A DNA stretch of 64,000 nt from assembly GCF_030271515.1 (NCBI RefSeq), contig NZ_JASCXI010000005.1, positions 124,001 to 188,000 on the forward strand, written 5' to 3'. The position numbers and the translations under genes were made by a program. Positions within the stretch are counted from its first letter, which is position 1, and every line of letters begins with the position of its first letter. Shown here in pieces: positions 62,657 through 64,000 of this stretch. The notes beneath the pieces were generated by a model. It was not told the origin of the DNA, did not search any database, and saw nothing but the letters and a program-made list of their open reading frames with translations. Source of the DNA: Erythrobacter oryzae. Lineage in GTDB: Bacteria; Pseudomonadota; Alphaproteobacteria; Sphingomonadales; Sphingomonadaceae.

Positions 62657-64000
62657 TGACCGCGTCTGTCGTCCACCTCTCCCGCCTCGCGCGCTGGGGC
62701 GTCACGCTCGCCCGCAGGCGCGCGCTGGTGGGGATCGAGAATGATCCCAACGCGCCGATTGCCCTGCGCAACCTGGTGCGGCTGGCGCGGCTCGCGACGC
62801 TGACCGGCAAGGCGGGCCCGCGCGATTACGCCGGGGCCTTCCGCGCCATCGGCCCGGCGGCGATCAAGCTCGGCCAGAGCCTCGCCACCCGCCCCGACCT
62901 CGTCGGCGAGGAGGCGGCGAACAATCTGCTGTCCTTGCAGGACTCGCTCCCGCCGGTGCCCTTCGCGCAGATCAAGGCCGCGATCGAATCGAGCTTCGGC
63001 CAGCCGCTCGACAAGCTGTTCGCCGAAATCGACCCCGAGCCGGTCGGCGCGGCGAGCATCGCGCAGGTGCACAAGGGCGTCACCACCGATGGCCGCAAGG
63101 TCGCGATCAAGGTGCTGCGCCCCGGCATCCGCGAGAAATTCGCGCGCGACATCCAGACCTACGAATGGGCCGCCGCCCATGTCGAGGCGATGGGCGGTGA
63201 GGCCAGCCGCCTGCGCCCGCGCCTCACCATCGCCAATTTCAAGCGCTGGACCAATTCCGAGCTCGACCTCAGGCGCGAGGCCGCCTCGGCCAGCGAACTC
63301 GCCGAACAGATGGCTGGCGTTCCGGGCTACCGCATCCCGACCATCGACTGGGACCGCACCAATGGCCGGGTGATGACCATCGAGTGGATCGACGGGGTCA
63401 AGATCAGCCGCGTCGACGAGCTGCGCGCACGCGGGCATGACCTCGCCGCGATCTCCGAGCGCCTCGTCATCAGCTTCCTCACCCAGGCGATCAGCGCGGG
63501 CTTCTTCCATGCCGACATGCACCAGGGCAACCTGTTCGTGGAGGACGACGGCACCATTGTCGCGATCGATTTCGGGATCATGGGCCGGATCGACCGCCGC
63601 GCGCGCCAGTGGCTGGCGGAAATCCTCTACGGGCTGACCACAGGCAACTACCAGCGCGTCGCCGAGATCCATTTCGAGGCGCAATATGTGCCGAGTTACC
63701 ACTCGGTCGGCGAATTCGCGACCGCCTTGCGCGCCGTGGGCGAGCCTATGCGGGGCAAGCCGGTGAAGGAGCTCTCGGTCGGCCAGATGCTCGACGGGCT
63801 CTTCGCGATCACCCGCGATTTCGACATGCAGACCCAGCCGCATCTGCTGCTGCTGCAAAAGACGATGGTGATGGTCGAAGGCATTGCCACGCAGCTCAAC
63901 CCCGACATCAACATGTGGGACACCGCCGCGCCCTATGTGCGCGAATGGATCCGTGACGAGCTGGGGCCCGAGGCGGCGCTGGCCGACCGGCTCAAGACCG
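62657..64000 (+). CDS. ubiB: Ubiquinone biosynthesis kinase-like protein UbiB (3' end outside window)
   Basis: The frame is open from the GTG at 62657 to the last base (448 codons). ADCK/ABC1-family signatures are complete: KLGQSLATRPDLVGEEAANN (KxGQ), GAASIAQVHKG, VAIKVLRPGI, HADMHQGNLFVEDDGTIVAI and DFGIMGR. UbiB is an atypical kinase/ATPase needed for ubiquinone synthesis, attached to the membrane by C-terminal helices that lie beyond the window. It follows ubiE by five bases. The start is a GTG; no nearby ATG fits. Confidence 0.94.

Overview
The window is GC-rich (around two thirds G+C by eye), densely packed chromosomal DNA with about 66 protein genes and no visible rRNA, tRNA or CRISPR array. 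The gene content points to an alphaproteobacterium of the Sphingomonadales, most likely the Erythrobacteraceae. The clues are a dnaA-rpsT-mutM-ubiE-ubiB neighbourhood, rpmH-rnpA-yidD-yidC-engB kept away from dnaA, UPF0262 and CC_3452-type proteins, and CTGAACTTG-type intergenic repeats. This is inference from gene content; no search was run.

Layout. 1-3035: a truncated two-domain CheW and a soluble receptor with two MCP signalling cores (minus strand). 3143-6290: an AraC-like regulator, two small genes and the chromate transporter chrA. 6287-8736: a minus-strand group Rrf2 regulator, YezD, TauE/SafE exporter and Amj-type lipid II flippase. 8879-13106: a phospholipase D-type synthase, a GGDEF cyclase and a compositionally different DUF1963-like gene. 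13155-20564: dnaB, UPF0262, a GH25-like protein, cytidine deaminase, an M14 carboxypeptidase with a lipoprotein, galE, bL36 and a HAD phosphatase. 20707-26451: a divergent CC_3452/HxlR pair, recQ, a TonB-like protein, a ~268 bp element with 24 bp terminal inverted repeats, and comM. 26736-32881: a ClpP-fold secreted protein, the rpmH-rnpA-yidD-yidC-engB block, a TonB-domain protein and a thermonuclease.

32917-42755 is the standout: five consecutive minus-strand genes, all encoding exported proteins built from DUF11/Ig-like modules. They include a 1728-residue putative outer-membrane protein and a CshA-like adhesin. A palindrome TTAGC-N7-GCTAA lies upstream of this cluster and an identically spaced one lies upstream of the GGDEF gene at 10149, suggesting (not proving) shared control of a surface or adhesion structure and c-di-GMP.

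43039-58427 is mixed housekeeping: VOC protein, GST, S1/P1 nuclease, cupin, LysE, dapE, dicarboxylate symporter, GFA protein, lipoprotein, VWA protein, nth, two uncharacterised proteins, M48 protease, dapB, sirtuin, ThiF/MoeB and DUF983. 58523-64000: a long nested hairpin, dnaA, rpsT, mutM (zinc-finger Cys replaced by Asp), ubiE and a truncated ubiB.

Many genes overlap by 1-4 bases (ATGA, GTGA, TGATG), so translational coupling is common. Very long antisense reading frames are side effects of high GC and were left out.
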